From: Climacteris rufus | Taxonomy: Eukaryota; Chordata; Aves; Passeriformes; Climacteridae | NCBI GenBank assembly: GCA_013398175.1 | Contig: VZRZ01002226.1 | Location: forward strand, 131,835 to 195,834 | Direction: 5' to 3' | DNA length: 64,000 nucleotides | Shown here: piece after piece, positions 26,543 to 40,394 of the stretch | Layout: every line of letters begins with the position of its first letter | How positions within the stretch are numbered: position 1 is the first letter of the stretch | Notes under the pieces: model-generated | What the model was told of the DNA's origin: nothing | The model's database searches: none | Seen by the model: only the letters and a program-made list of their open reading frames with translations | Translations under genes and position numbers: made by a program

Positions 26543-27134
26543 TATCATATCCCTTCAATATTTTGTCCCTTTAATTTGCACAGTGGTCTCTTTTTTAGTT
26601 CAGCAAAGCATATACACAATAAAGCATTTTGGCCAAACTTCTCTTGTTTGAAAAATCTTATTTTCAGGGGAAATATTGTATTTTATGTAACTTACAGAGA
26701 CATACTTTAGAAATGTAGGAGATATTATATTTTCGTGCTCTCATTTGGGCTAGGTAGCCTGAAAGTAATGAATCTGCTGACTAGGAAGACTGTGTGAAAC
26801 AAGAACTAAAAATGAAATGGATGTCTAGTGAAAAATTTCTCCCTTTTAAACATCAAAGCAAAATTTTTGATGCAGGGAATCGGTGAACATTCAAATTTCC
26901 AGTCAATACTCAGGTATGTTCCTGCACAAAACTTTTGGAAAAAAGAATTGAAATGAGGTAAAATTATCGTGGGGAGAAAGATCTTATTTTTGTGATCTGT
27001 CCATTCTTAGCAGAAAAGGGAGATGGTGATCAGCTTTCCATATTCCAACTTTGCCCTCCTAGCATGGAGTCCATTTATAGGAAAAGAAGTAACAGCGCTT
27101 CTGTTAATTCAAAAGACAATAGCAATTTTCCCTT
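26543..27134. other. Unique DNA between CR1 and LTR
   Basis: AT-rich, with no gene or repeat recognised. Confidence 0.5.
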
Positions 27135-27683
27135 TGTGGTTGGCTGACCCCAGACAGCATTGAGGCACCCAGTCAGACACTTGCTAACACCTCCCCCAGT
27201 GGGTTGGGGTAGTAATTCAGAAAAGCAAAAGCAGGGGAAACTTGTGGTTTTAGTCAAACTGATAAATAAAGGAAAGAGAAAACAAGAACAAAAAACAACC
27301 CACCTGCAAACAAGTAGAGAAACCGTAAACAAGTGATGCAAAGACAGTCACTCACCACCTTGCACAAGCAGATCAATGATCAACCAGTTTTCAAGCAATG
27401 GCTCCACAGGAAAGAGCAGACAACTATTTTGTGTGGCTGCACACGATGCTATGTAGTGTGGAATATTCCTTTGATCAGTTTGGGTGAGCTGTCCTGGCTG
27501 TATCCCTCTCTTTTTTGTGACCACCTTCAGCCTACTCTGTGGTGTGGTAGAACGAGAACCAGAGGAAGTCTGCACACTGTGCAAAGGACTACATGGCAAA
27601 AGCTAAAACACTGTTGTGTTATTAACACTGTTTTATTCAAAAGGCAGGACTATAACAAGAAAGTTAACTCAGTCCCAGGCACA
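27135..27683 (-). mobile_element. Solo ERV LTR (family 2), reverse orientation
   Basis: On the + strand it runs from TGTGGTTGGCTGACCCCAGA to AGTCCCAGGCACA, i.e. TG...CA. Landmarks shared with the copies at 56547 and 60509 (opposite strand) include AATATTCCTTTGATCAGTTT, GAGCTGTCCTGGCTGT, CAGCCTACTC and GTGTTATTAACACTGTTTT. From memory this is a common avian ERV LTR. The flanks (CCCTT, TCCAA) show no target duplication, so the exact ends could be off by a few bases. Reading frames over it (for example 27333-27734) are not genes. Confidence 0.85.
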
Positions 27684-30600
27684 TCCAATACACCCTTGAT
27701 TTTGTGCACAGCATTTTCTAGTATGTTGTTATAATACCCTGTCTGCATCAAGCTGTAAAGAGAACTCCTATTTTCAGGATGCCGGTAGATCTTGTGCCTT
27801 CTGCTTCTGAGTGAGCACAGCAAAAGAACTCTACAGAGCTTTATTTTCAGGAAGGGTAAAAATGGGAGATAATCTTTGAAGAAAGAGGTCCCATATTATT
27901 AGGTAATAGTGGAGCAGGTGTTTTGAGGATCAAAGTATTTAGGAAGACTGAAGACACAGTAGGTAGCTACTAGATAACAGGTTACTGCAGGCTGGTAGCT
28001 GTAAAAGTGCAATCCTACGGCAAACAGAAAATAAGTTGAAGTAGCTTACCCCTTAATGAGAAAATAACAAGCTACCTCATTTTTTTCATTGAAAGCAGAA
28101 GTTTACAAACAGGCAATTTCCAGAGAATTACTAATGTACAGGAACACATTGACCCTTAGCAATGGCTTGTGTGTGAGTATATTCAAGTCCATATTTTCAG
28201 TACTAAAAATTAATCTCCACAGTGTCACAGAGAGTGGGTTGGACTGAAGTAAATCATGATTAAATGCAAGCTTATACAACGTGCTTCACTCAGTAATCTC
28301 ATGTATACTCTACTTTGTGAAACCCCAAACAATTATTGTTGAAAGCACTGAGATAGTGCTAATATTTGCTAGACAACAAAGATTTAACTTTTGCTTTGGC
28401 ATAAATTCCAAAGGTGACTCTGAGGGTGCACTGTGCTTGTCTTTGCATCCTTAAGGTAGGTCGATGACTCCCATAGGGCACACCAGGCATGGAGCATGAC
28501 CACCTCAGCAGGACCAGGGGCAGCTCCTGAAATCTCTGAAAAGTGGAAGCTACTCCACATTCCTGCCTCCTACTGACCTACGAGTGGGATGTAATCATTG
28601 CCTCACACAGACACAAGAAACAACTAGCAACTACTTGCTCATCTTTTTCTGACTATGTCTCAATTGTGAAAGCACATTGAAGAGTCTTGGGCTTGCCTTC
28701 ATCTTATTTCCACCAGGTCAGGGCCAGAATCAGCGTGATGCACGCTGGGCAGAGGTGTATCTGCAATATCTGCGTATCTGCAATATCTGCATATCTGCAC
28801 AGCCAAGGGTCAAAGGAAACAGTCTGGTTTTAAATAAGCTCTGAAGCTGCAGCATCTGAGCTTTTGGGCCTTGAGTGCTAGCACAATAGCACAGAACAAG
28901 AGGGGGAGTCACACATTTTCTCCCTTAGTCCTAGCTGGGGTGACTGGAGACCAGAGCTGCACAAGAGATAAAGCATGACTGCAGAGGGCACTCCCCTTGC
29001 ACAGGAGTCTCCACTGTTATGGAGAGAAAAACACAAATTAGAACCCAACCGTTTGAACTGCCAAGAACCCTGAGAAGTTAAGCTAATACAATATGATATT
29101 TAAGGTAAGGATAACGAAAAGGAGCAGCTGGAACCTGGAGATATGTGTCTGATACTATACTAGTGGGAGAGGGATGTTTTGTGCTTGTGGTTGTTGCCAT
29201 GTGAGCATATGGGTGGTGATTGTGGAGGATAAGCAGGGAGGACAGGGCTACGGCACACAACAGGCACCTGCAATTAATGAGAGACTACTTTATGCTGCAT
29301 CAGACTTCCAAAACAACTGAATTTTGTCGCAATCTGTTGCATGTAAGCACTTCCTTCTTTAAATGACCAGTAGACCCAGGAAGCAAATTAGAGATTAAAG
29401 CATATTTCTACTTGCAAGCAGAGTAAAATAGGGACAACATAGGCACTCATTAATTCAGACTCAAGTCCCTTTCTAGGCCTGTTTTTGTCATTATTTGTCA
29501 CCTTGTATTTGTATACATGACAGTTCTCTTTAGTACAGAACAGAATCCAGCCCTGAGAATGTTTGAAATAAACAGTGAAAGGTTTTCATCCAATAACCTC
29601 TAATTCAGCTGTCTTCATAGAAGCAATTACCAGAAATGAAGAGGAAATTTGTTTAGTCATTCATTCAAATATTTCCTGAAAACATTCTCTCTGACTGTCA
29701 GTGTATTAGATTTTCAAGCATTTACTAAAAAACCCAAAACACAACAAACAAACAGGAAACCCAAACCCTTCAGTTTTTTTTAAGCAATCTATTTAGAAAT
29801 TACTTTTGATTGATGCTGTCTCCTTTTTCTGTGGCATCCCAGAGCAGACTAAGATAATGTTCAGATAAACGTATTGGGAAAAATTAGCAGAATGTTTGGG
29901 GAAATTCTGGCCCAGATTTTTTTTTTCAGATAGGAGTGTTTTGGGTTTACCTGATGAGTTGTAGTTCAACTTTTCTGCTTAGCAAGAGCTTATTAATGGG
30001 TGATTCTTTTTTAGTCTGATGGCAGCCAGAGAAATAGATTCCTTGTTAAAAAACTCATGATTATAATCCAGATAAATTACCTCTGATGCTTTATATTGTC
30101 TGTTAATGTTGTTTCATTTAAGGAAAGTTTAATTGAGAATAAGGCAAATTTAAAAGTGTGATTTTATTTCAAAGATAACATTCTGAATCCAGAAGCTTCA
30201 TCTCTTCAGACCATTTGATAGTACAGATAAAAAAGATAAGTAATATCAACACATTGAATCTTGCAGAGGGAAAAATATCTCTCTCCTAGATAAATACAGC
30301 TATATCAGAAGTATCTATCACAAATCAAGTGAGGAATTGAACTGAGCAAATATGTTTTGAGAAGCTGGTCTTGAAAAAAGTAATTTATGAAGCATTGCCA
30401 ACCATAAATATGCCTTGAGGTTTGGTGTTAATACATATTTCAGTTATCACTATGGAAACTCAGAGTAACGACTTAGCTAAAGATCTATAAATACTTGAGT
30501 AAAAACAGAAACAGATTTCCAAGCAGCAGCTGAAGGCAGAAACAAATGTATCTGTCTTTGAGTGTGGCATTAATTGCCAGAGTGGAAGTACCAAAAGGTT

Positions 30601-33600
30601 TCCACAGGCATTTCTGTGTTTCAGCTCCTTTTTGAAACAGCAGATTTGCAGTAAGAATTCAGAAGACTCCATCATATCTTTCAATTAAATGTTTCAATGT
30701 GAACAAAAATGTCTAGCTCAGCTGGAGAGACATACAGCCTGAAAATCAGAAAATACTTAAAATATTAATTTTCTACAATACAATTCAACTTATAACTGAG
30801 GAAAACATGTAAGTACTAATTGTGTTAATACTTGAAGGAAACTAGATGGTTCTCTGCTTTAAAAGTTTGTCAAAAGCACATGTAAGTACAAACTTGGAAA
30901 CTTGGTTATTAAGCTGACAGAGTTGTTTACGGTCAATATGTCACCTTCCTTCCCTCTGCCCAGCATTGCTTCAGAACCTGTTAAAGGTTGGGATATCAAA
31001 GGATAACATACACAGCTGGTGATAAAACATTGAGCTTAAGAGATGTACTTCAATATGTACTCTAAAAATTTCTGAAATTCCTTGATTTAAAAAAGGTATC
31101 CTAAGTACATCAGGAATGAAACTATAGACTGCAAACTACATTAGTCCTCAGGGGAAAAAATAAGGTATTTTGAATATCTTTAACTCAGTTATGTCTACTT
31201 TAAAAAAAAAAAATCTTTGGGCACATTCTTTATAACAGACATATTGATATATTTCTGTTCAAAATGTTGTTAGAACTGGTGTTTTTACAAGAAAATTCTC
31301 ATACATATTGAAGGATGTTCAGGCAAGAGCACTATAAAGATAAAGTAGGGAAAAGGTAGATTCTTTTATTATGACAGCTGATCTAGAGGGGAAAAACAAA
31401 TAGCTTTTGGACTTGCAGACCTTTTACGAAAACCTTTGTGTGTCAGATCTTTTATTTTCTCTTTTTTCCTGTTGGTTGAGGAGGAGAGATTACATTTTTC
31501 TTTAAAATTTGCCTCTTATGCTTTGTTGCCATACTATTTTAACACCAGTATTTCTAAAGCCATGCACAAATGCATTTCAGTAATATACATTAAAAAAAAA
31601 AATTTCTTTTCTGTGTTGGTCCTATAATATACAGAGAATACCAGTCTCACTCTAGATACTTCTAGAGTGAGCAGCAGCTACCCCACTTATTTCCCATCTA
31701 CTTAATGTCTCAGTCTAGTGCTTTTAGCTCCAAACACTTCAGTTTCTCTGACTCAATTTCCCCTCAGTTCCCATCTTTTTCTCCCACATTATCAGTGGGA
31801 AAGCAGATGTCCTGACTGTCCTGATTCCTGTTCTCGTTTCAGAGTTTGCCTCATAGTGAGGCCAGCTTCTCTGCTGGTCATATTGTTATGTGTAGGTAGA
31901 TATTTGTTTGCAAATAGAATGAATTATTATAAGTTTAATGCATATTCTACAAAACTCTGATTTGAAATTACAGAAACCTGAAACACAGTGCTCTAGTATC
32001 ATAGGGGGGTTTAGAATATTCTTAGCTTCTATTTCCCCCTTGACATTCTTATCTGACTCACTCAGGTCAGCCTAGAAATAAGTGAATTGAACAATTTACT
32101 TATTCAGATCTGGCAGAGCTTGAGGAGGTTTCTATTTTAAGAGCATGATGGCCTTAAATTAGAAATCACATGTCTGTCTTCAATGCTCCTAAGAAACACA
32201 CATATTGACATCCTGATTTGCTCATAATGTAGCTACCAGCTATTCTGAGATCAGAAACTAAGAGCAGCTGAGGGTTAAGCTTCATAGAGCCAAAATGAAA
32301 GATGAAATGTATGAATTTAGAAGGGAAATCTTGCCCATGACAGTGTCTTCTGGGGAGGGCAAATTTAAGATACACAAACACATATATAGATATATACACA
32401 CAGGCCTCTTTTGGGCACTGTATAGTGTGTTCTTTAGCAAAAATATTCCTTTTAAACATCTTCTTCATTGAGAAAGTGAAAAACTGAACTACTTTGAAAT
32501 TAAAATACCTACTCAGACTACAGAAAACTAGTAGGGCTGAATCTAAAGGATGTCTGAATGACTAAAATGACAATTTTTTTATTGTAGGCATTTAAGTCTA
32601 AACCTGAAATCTGGCCACCCTAGCAGTGTTCAGTAACAATTCTTGGCTCATTAGATGATCTTGAATGGTATCATCAGTCCTGTTTCCTGTCTGGCTGTGA
32701 GTGGTTTTATTGCTACAGACAGTAGCATTCTGTAGAGGATCTCTGTTCACACTAGAGCTTCTGAACTAAGAAAGCCCTCACTATTCCTTTCTGTCATCTG
32801 AAGATCATATTGATATTTTACATTTTCCTTGTAGTCTCTTGTGGGCAGCTACCTTGTAGCTATATTCCAGAAAGCCTAATGGCTTACCAGTATCCCTGTT
32901 TTCTTTTGCTCCTTTTATTTCTTCCCTCACCTATTTCTCTAAAGAATGACAGCCTGTGACAGCATGTACTTATCGCTGGTAGCTACTAGGCATAATTTTC
33001 ATGTTTTTTTCCTGAATTTTAATGTAATAAAAATATTTTGAAGTTTTTTTCCCCCACATTTTACTAATGGCAAGTGATAATATCAGGAGCAAAGGATATC
33101 TACAAGTAAATGCTGTATACATTGTCTGTTTTTCTGCTTCACTTATTCTTTAAAGCACTTCTCCTGTAGATTAATGTATTCAAAACCTCGTTTCAATTTT
33201 TATTATGCCTGGTTTCAGCTTTCTGCATTAAAAATGTGAGTGTGCAGTTCATTTAAGGATTCAATACCCCTGTTAGACTGCAATGCATGTCATCTTCCCA
33301 ATTTACATTCCAGCAATTCATGGAATTTAGTTGATTTATAGAAGTATTTGGAACTAGAATCCTGCCTCTGCCACTGAATATGGTTTTGTGTAGGGACTAT
33401 TTTACATGCTAAAGCACAACAGTTAGCAATAAGCCATTTCTCTTTTGGGCAGCTGCTGCTGATATTGTGTTTTGTGATTATCCAAAGGCAACTTTCTCTC
33501 CACTTTTGAAATATTGATTTCAGTACTAAACTGTCCACTGCTCAAAGCTGCGGAAAACTGCTTGGACAGTCTTCGCATGAGTCCCAAGTATTAAAAGTGA

Positions 33601-34271
33601 AAGAACTGAGACAGATACAGAGGTGGAAGTAAAATTTTTGTGTATATGTAAATATTTCTTTTGCAGTTCTGGTGAAATGTGTTGTTAGTTCTTACTATGA
33701 CAATTTGATGAAGTGAAACTCCTTCTGGAGCAAGGCAAGAAAAATACTTATATGCCTGAACTAGAAGCTTTTGCTGAGATTGTATTAACACATATAACCA
33801 ATGTTTGAAAAGCTGAACTCAGATTTAGAATTAAAAATTAAGAAAATATAGAAATACTGACTTAGAAGTCAGTTCCAGGAATGGTTTCAACTCATGACCA
33901 CTTGTGACCGAATGAAGTGGAGCAGCCAGTGCAAATGTAGGGCCAGAAGGCTGAATGGTCATTCAATTCCATTGGATTCCTGCCGAGTAATTTACAATGT
34001 ACTGTCTCAGAGGAGGAAGAGACTCCTTGTGACTAGGCATGAGCATGTGCGTTGGTGAGCCATATTCAGAACACAAAAGATATCTGTCTTAGGATGTCTG
34101 TCAACCATTTTTCCTTCACTGCTCCAAATCACTCTTTTTCTGAAGAGAGAAGCTTCCAAGGATGTACTTTTGTAGTATATCTCCTGGCTCCCTGGTCACT
34201 CTCAGCCCAGGCACCGACCTTCAAAAGCCCGAGGGCTCGCTTTGGTGCGGCTGCTCAGGGCTGAGCGTGGC
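27684..34271. other. Unique DNA, no gene seen
   Basis: About 6.6 kb without CR1 or LTR landmarks. It contains a 17-bp tandem repeat at 28757-28798 (listed separately) and short A runs near 31201-31213 and 31591-31601. Reading frames are short and without motifs. It is slightly GC-richer around 28430-28920, where I recognise nothing. Confidence 0.5.
28757..28798 (+). repeat. 17-bp tandem repeat, about 2.5 copies
   Basis: The unit GTATCTGCAATATCTGC occurs twice in full, followed by ATATCTGC. Each unit is itself two diverged TATCTGC repeats, so this is a small nested minisatellite. Confidence 0.85.
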
Positions 34272-34643
34272 TGTGTCACGCAGAGGCGAGGTGGCCCGAG
34301 GTGACAGCAGACAGGGCGCAGAAGGAATCAGGCAAAGAGGTAAAGGGTGGCGAGAGGGGGTCTCCCCCGTGGTCTCCTTTATTGTGGGGTCGGGTGCGGG
34401 GATCCGGGAGGGAGAAGGTCGGAGAGAGACTCCGAGGGGCTGACAGGGTGCAACAGGTTAAAAGGGAAGGGAAATTGGGAGGAGCTGGAGGGGATAACCA
34501 ATGGGGTTCTGCGCGAGGGGAGGGAACAGGGAACCAGGGTCCACTTAAAACAGAGCAGGGGAGGGTACAATGAACAATAACTAATAAAATATCGAACATA
34601 ACCGAGACTTCTAGAAGTGTGGGTAGGTCCAAGGCTCGGAGCA
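34272..34643 (-). mobile_element. GC-rich ERV LTR (family 3), reverse orientation
   Basis: Read on the minus strand it starts TGCTCCGAGCC just after a purine-rich tract (AGAAGGGAGGCG), as expected for a polypurine tract before a 3' LTR. An inverted CCAAT box lies at 34498-34502 and a polyA signal AATAAA (minus strand) at 34378-34383. It ends TGCGTGACACA. It is much richer in GC and CpG than its surroundings, suggesting a fairly young insertion. The proline-rich frames on both strands here come from base composition. The exact end (34272 or 34274) is uncertain, and I found no matching second LTR nearby. Confidence 0.75.
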
Positions 34644-34672
34644 CGCCTCCCTTCTAGAAGAAGGGGCTGGTC

Positions 34673-35203
34673 TCAAACTGCAGTCCTGCCTATAGAGTCC
34701 TCCCCAAGGGAGGAGCCCCCCACATCCGAGGTGGAGCTGGAGTAGGAAGCGGCAGCAACATCCCTGGGAGGACCTCCTACATACTCTATTAACTCTAATG
34801 AGCTTTCCTGAACCAAAGTATGGAGATGATTCCTAACAGGAACACCAGTCAGACAGACACCATCTATAAGAACTGCAGCAGAACAATCCAGAACCCACCT
34901 GTACTTGTTCTTGCCACTCTTTAAGTGTCTTATTCTCATCTCTGTGAACATATACCAATCTGGAGAGTAAAGCCTTGAACTCACAGAGATAAAGCAACTG
35001 TAAAATGCAGATGCATTAAACTGAAACTTTTTGAACCTGTTAGGATATGGGTATTTATATGTAAAATCTTTTCTGGAGTACTGTGTTTTGAGAAGATCAT
35101 CTCCCTCAAAAACACTTGAAATTTGGGTTTCTCTGAAAAGACAAAAAGTAATCAGATATATGAAGATGGATGAAAGTTGCAATTTTACATACATTGTTGT
35201 CAT
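34673..35203 (-). pseudogene. 176-codon frame next to ERV LTR, unassigned
   Basis: The frame ends about 30 bases before the polypurine tract and LTR, the place of the last internal gene of an ERV. Its C-terminal part includes RWVLDCSAAVLIDGVCLTGV and then VGGPPRDVA followed by a serine-rich stretch. I cannot assign it to gag, pol or env. The N-terminal half is AT-rich and may be host sequence read by chance. The short peptide GGPPRDVA recurs at about 63037-63062. It could be a real viral tail fragment or a chance extension. Purifying selection is not expected. Confidence 0.4.
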
Positions 35204-35779
35204 TAAAAGAAAGCTGATGACATGAGCTGTTCATGGCATGAGATTGCTCTGGCTCAGTGTGACTGCCTAACACCAAAAAAGCTGAGATGAGACAATAAGC
35301 CTGGCCACCAGAATGCTTGCTAACTATAAGTCTGACATTTGGTGACACACTAATATTAAATAATAATTTGTTTCAACTTGTTTATGCTCAAGATGAAAAG
35401 ACACACCTACAAATTAAGGAAAATTTGGTGGTGGTGTTCTCAGTGCGTGGGGAACCTTCTTAAGGAAGATAAGCCTTCAGCCTGGCAGGCTAAGGCATGT
35501 TTGATGATTTTGGTGTGTTAATCACATTTCAGTCTGAGTATAGTGATGAAACCTCTATTTCTTGCAAAATATTTCTTGCCAGTGCATATTTCTGTCTTTA
35601 GTTGTCTTTCAACCCCTTGTTTTAGGTATCTTGTCAGTGGATCTGCTGTGAGGTGGATTGTCGCTGGACAGGGCCTCTCTTGAGAAATTCTTCTTTCCCA
35701 TGCAAACTATGAAAACAATAAGATAATGGCTAGACACCTGATGTTTTTACTGATCTGTTTTGATTCAAGACAGAGTGTG

Positions 35780-35990
35780 TTTGGAATTGGGGGTTGTAGG
35801 ACTTCAGCCAATCACCCCGGGGGGTGAGTGACCACTGTCCAATCACCTAATGGGTTCTTACCATATATAAGGGGAAAATACAACAATAAATTGCTTCTCC
35901 TGCTTCTCACTGCACTGAGTTATGTGCTCTGTTCCAGGTGAAACAGCAACAGTGGATCCTGTAAAGGACATTAAAGACTCTATTTAAACT
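35780..35990 (+). mobile_element. Retroviral LTR-like promoter/polyA block
   Basis: Two copies of CCAATCACC (35808-35816 and 35839-35847) precede a TATA box TATATAAG (35865-35871). The polyA signal AATAAA follows at 35885-35890, only about 20 bp after the TATA box. That tight spacing is typical of LTRs with a short R region. Downstream, CTGGTGACAATAGCC (near 35990) could be the start of a primer-binding site, but I cannot match it to a tRNA. I could not define the 5' end or a target duplication, so coordinates are approximate. Confidence 0.5.
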
Positions 35991-36000
35991 GGTGACAATA

Positions 36001-39000
36001 GCCGTCAAACCATATTGAAGACAAACTGGTACCAGTGGTTATAGATTCTTTTGTTTAGTCCTGCAAAGCTTAGGCTGAAATTTTGAGCTTCATGGTTTTG
36101 GACTCTTGTAGTTTTCTCAGACTGTGAAACAACTTTGGAAATTATTTATTTTCCCACTTGAGATCTCAGTGTGTCTCAGCTTTAGAATAAAACTTAGTTG
36201 TTTGCTTGCCTTACAGCTTCACAATGAGTTCTGAAGTGTTTGTCTATACCATGCTTTCCCTTATAGATCTCATGAGCAGAAAGCAGCCAGATAGTATTAC
36301 AAGGCAAACCTGTATAGCTTCTTATGATAATGGTGATACCAGATACCATGCCAGTCATGGTGCACCTCGCAGCATTTTAGAGCATAATATCAGTACTGCA
36401 AGATTCTGTATACTTACCTCTGAGAAATAAAACCCTACTGCTGGGAAGTTTTCTCATCGTTAGTGACCTCGTCTATGTTTCTTTGGGTCATTTGCAGCCT
36501 GAATAGATTTTCTGTATAAGCACCGTACCTATGCTTTCTGCTACACAACTTTTGTAGTGAAAATGGGTCATGTGAATGCCTAATTTTGTTCATATACAGT
36601 TTATGCACTGACTCTGCTTTGAACTCATCATTAGCATTCTACTCACTCTCAGATATTTTGTGAAGGTCTTGTGGACTAGGAAAGATGGCTGTTCTTTCCT
36701 TAAATGTAGTATCATACCATAACTTATTTATTGGTGTGTGGAAGCTGCATCATATCTTATATTGTTTTGCTTGATATTCTTGGCTTATGTACCTTTTGCT
36801 TTCTTGAGTGCCAAATCACTGTGCAGCCTCAGTCTGAGTGTCACTCAGAAGGCTCCCTTACCCTAAATAATCAACTTCTATCATTAAACCTGTTTATGGA
36901 GCTATAGAGTTGTGTGAGTTTGTGGAGGGCTGTGACAGTGTTTTTTGTGGACTCCTCACTCATGAAATGATGAAAAGTACTTCTCTTATAAATTAAATTT
37001 CAGGGGGAATTAAAGAGCTATCAGATTCAGTGACGATGGTATTACAGGATTTCTTAGGTCCTGGTGGTTTTTTTTAGTTACATAGCTGAAAGACATCATG
37101 ATTTCTTCAGCCTACAGGATTTTCAAGTACAGATCATTTTCTTCCTGTTCTGGCTTACATTTTAGGTTTGGCAATGTGAAATAGATCTGATAAACTACAA
37201 TATATCTTCTCATCTACTCACCAACCACAACAAAAGAAATATTTGTGTCTAAGGAATGACAATGTAGTCATAAGAAGTCAAGCTTTGCTCATTGCAGAAG
37301 CAATGGGAAGGCCATAGAGCTGAACAGTGTTGAAAGTCAGATGACACTTGTGCATGAAACCGCTGGGGAACACAAAAAATAGATGATCTGTTAGAATGAG
37401 AGTCCTGCTAAGTCATTTATTTAGCTGCTACTCTGCAAAATGCAGACAGTAATAAGCAATAATGGCAAAAATGAATTCCCATTCACCTTATCAGGAGAAT
37501 TCTTTGGAAATATTCCATTAATGTGGGTTAACATAATAATAAAAAAAAATTTCACAAATTGTATAAGTAAATGCTTAACTTCCATACACATGGTTTTAGT
37601 TTGGAATTTGATTCTCGTTTCTATTGCTCCTTTGTTAAACCAGGAGGATTTTGCACGAAGCTAATAAAATCACAAGGCTGAAAACTGAAGTAAATGAGAG
37701 AAGAACTAGATCCTACATTCATATGCTTTGACTACATAAGATTAACTGTTCATGGAAAGTGATCCCAAAAGAAATTTAAACAAGTTCTACTTGAAATTAG
37801 TTTTCAGACTCAAATGAATTCTGACAATTCACTATTGCTTCAGCTCTCCTTCTGCCAACTAAGTGATAGTGACATTTATATTAAGGTCACCTAAAGCTTC
37901 TCATTAAAATTTCTCAAATCTTAGCTATCAGTGGCTTATATCTTTTGGCAAATCTTGTCACTCGTGTTAATATCTTATCTTTTATCAAGCTTTTCTTTCT
38001 CCTCCCCAACACTCCAAAGAAGTTTTGTTAATAATAAATAAGTCTCTTTCAAGTGTGAAGTACAGAATATGTGGGCAGACTCAACATCTTTGAATATATA
38101 TATTTTTTTGTTTTATTAGGTAGGACTTTGGAAACAGAGGGTGGGTTATGGAAGAAGCAATCAATGCCCTGTGAGAATATGAAATAGAATCTCATTTTCT
38201 CTTGTGGTTCAGTTTGCTCCAAATTCAAAACAATAGGTTAATGGAACAGTCCCCTGGGTGAAAGAAACACTTAAAGCTAACACAGTAATAAAAACTTTCA
38301 TCCAATGTGAGAAGAGGTTGTTGATTTATATTTTCAAAGGTGAACTGCAATCTACATGTTATTAAAGATCTGCCTATCTGTAGTTCTCTTTTTTATTATG
38401 TGCATTGGGCAACTGGTATTTCCAGTTCTAAAGAACTGTTTTGTGTAACAACTTTTATACACAAATTATTTAGAAATACAAATATTTCCCTCATGTCAAC
38501 TGAAATGCAAGATTAATGTGATTAATAATCCATTATCACAAAATTGTTTAAAGCAGCTGGAACAGTAGTGTAGAAATAAACAGCTAGTTATTTTTCAAAT
38601 TAGTATGAAGTCATTCTGCTCAGCAATTCTAATTATATGTGCTGCTATAAGTGCTATATTCCTATTCTTTTAAGAAGCTTTTTCTGAAATGCCAGTGAAC
38701 CTGGTATGATTGTTCTTCTGTTTGTGTAGAAAATATTTTTTTCCCTAATATTATTGTGAAAGATAAGAAAGGAATTTCGAAGCAGGCTGTTGTTATTGCA
38801 TCTCTGAGAGATTTTATTGATTTATATATCCCTATATAATGAAAGTAAATTTATCCCTCTTGGTCATCCATTTCTTCATCAACTTTGTATGGTGATCCAT
38901 CATATTTCATTGATCTTTACAAGTCATGCAACTGCTGACAGAAAATAACAACTTGATCGCATATGAGCAGATGCTCCCTACCTATTTTGAAGTGATGGGA

Positions 39001-39239
39001 CACTTTTAAATAGTATTGACTGATCCCTGCTACGCAAAAGTGGGCTTTGTTAGCAAGGGAGGGTACTTAAGGGAGGTCTGGGCACTGGACAATTCACCGC
39101 TTAACAGCATGCTATAATTTCTCCATTAAAGTTATACATGGAACAGAAAAAATGCACAGTTCATAGCTTTTGCTGTGGGGGAAGTAAAAGCTTATAGAGG
39201 CAGGGTTACTTAATAATTATAATTGAGCCACTATGTATT
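36001..39239. other. Unique AT-rich DNA, no gene seen
   Basis: No exon, RNA gene or identified repeat. It contains short AT-rich simple sequence, for example TATATATA near 38095-38102. Confidence 0.5.
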
Positions 39240-39320
39240 GACTTCTGAGGCTGAGAGGACAAGGGGGTTGGACGATATGATTTCCAAAGGTTCCTTTCAA
39301 CCCAAATCATTCTGTGATAC
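39240..39320 (+). mobile_element. Short CR1 3' end
   Basis: It contains GGGGGTTGGACGATATGATT, GGTTCCTTTCAACCC and ends AATCATTCTGTGAT, the classical CR1 3' terminus. Only about 80 bp survive. Confidence 0.85.
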
Positions 39321-40394
39321 AAGTAATAGTGTGTAATGTTCATCTGTGCTCCACCACAGGCATCTTCCAAGAATCAAGATTTCTGCATTTTCTTGTCCAT
39401 TCTCTATTTCACAGAATTACTAGACTACTAGTAATATATGCAAGATGTGGTGTCGGGACACTGAGGTGTTGCAAATACATAAAACAGGCTATTTTGATTC
39501 ACTGTAACAGACAAAATAAACTGCACAACTTTGTATGTTAAATCGGTGCTAACAAAGAAAGCATTTAGTGTGGGGAAACTGCATGAGACTTATGATGCTG
39601 TTCTCAAAACTCATGCTTCTGTTTCAACCACAAAAACTTCCTCTCAGTACTTACAATTTCAATAAATAGATGCTATGTTTCCTTACTCTATTCACATTTA
39701 ACATTTTAATGCACCAAACAGTAAGCATTGTAAGAACATTTGAAAATTATATGTGTATATTTTGCCTTTATTAGTGTCTCCTTGTAAAATGCAGATGTAT
39801 ACTGGGAAATATAGCCTTGCAGACTTGTTCAAAGTCTTGAACAAATCTGAATGCAGTAAGCTGCTATACATATAAAATATTAATATAATACTTCTTTTTT
39901 TAAAGTAGAAATATAGGTTTGTGAATTTGGAAGGAAAAACTGTTAATTTAATGTTTTCTGTACAGTCTGAGTCTGCTTCAATCAGAAAACTGGGACATAT
40001 GGTTTAGAATGAAAACCCTCGCAGTGAAGTCCTCTACCACTATGATTCCCAATTAGATTTGTATCTGCAGGCTACTTTTAAATTTAGAGTTAACATTTCT
40101 TAAAAAAAAACAAATTAAAAAATATAAGCCATTTGGAAAATATAAGGTATTTGGAAGCCAAGGTATTATATTTTGATCAAACTGTTGTTCCTTCATTTTA
40201 AGACCTGAAAAGGACAATACAATAATAGAAATTATGAGGTGTTGTCTCCAGCTTTCCTTTCTGTCCTCAACCAGTGTACTGTTTTTCACATTGGTGAATA
40301 TGAGAAATTATCCAGCATGGAAATGTTGCTTCCTACCTAAGTTTCTTTGATATTTATTCATCACTTCTACTTCCTTTTCAAAAGAGGCCAAATT
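39321..40394. other. Unique AT-rich DNA
   Basis: No gene or recognised repeat between two CR1 fragments. Confidence 0.5.

Noticed and set aside
34276..34644. Proline-rich 122-codon minus frame
   Set aside because: It coincides with the GC-rich LTR; the composition is that of U3/R/U5, not a protein.
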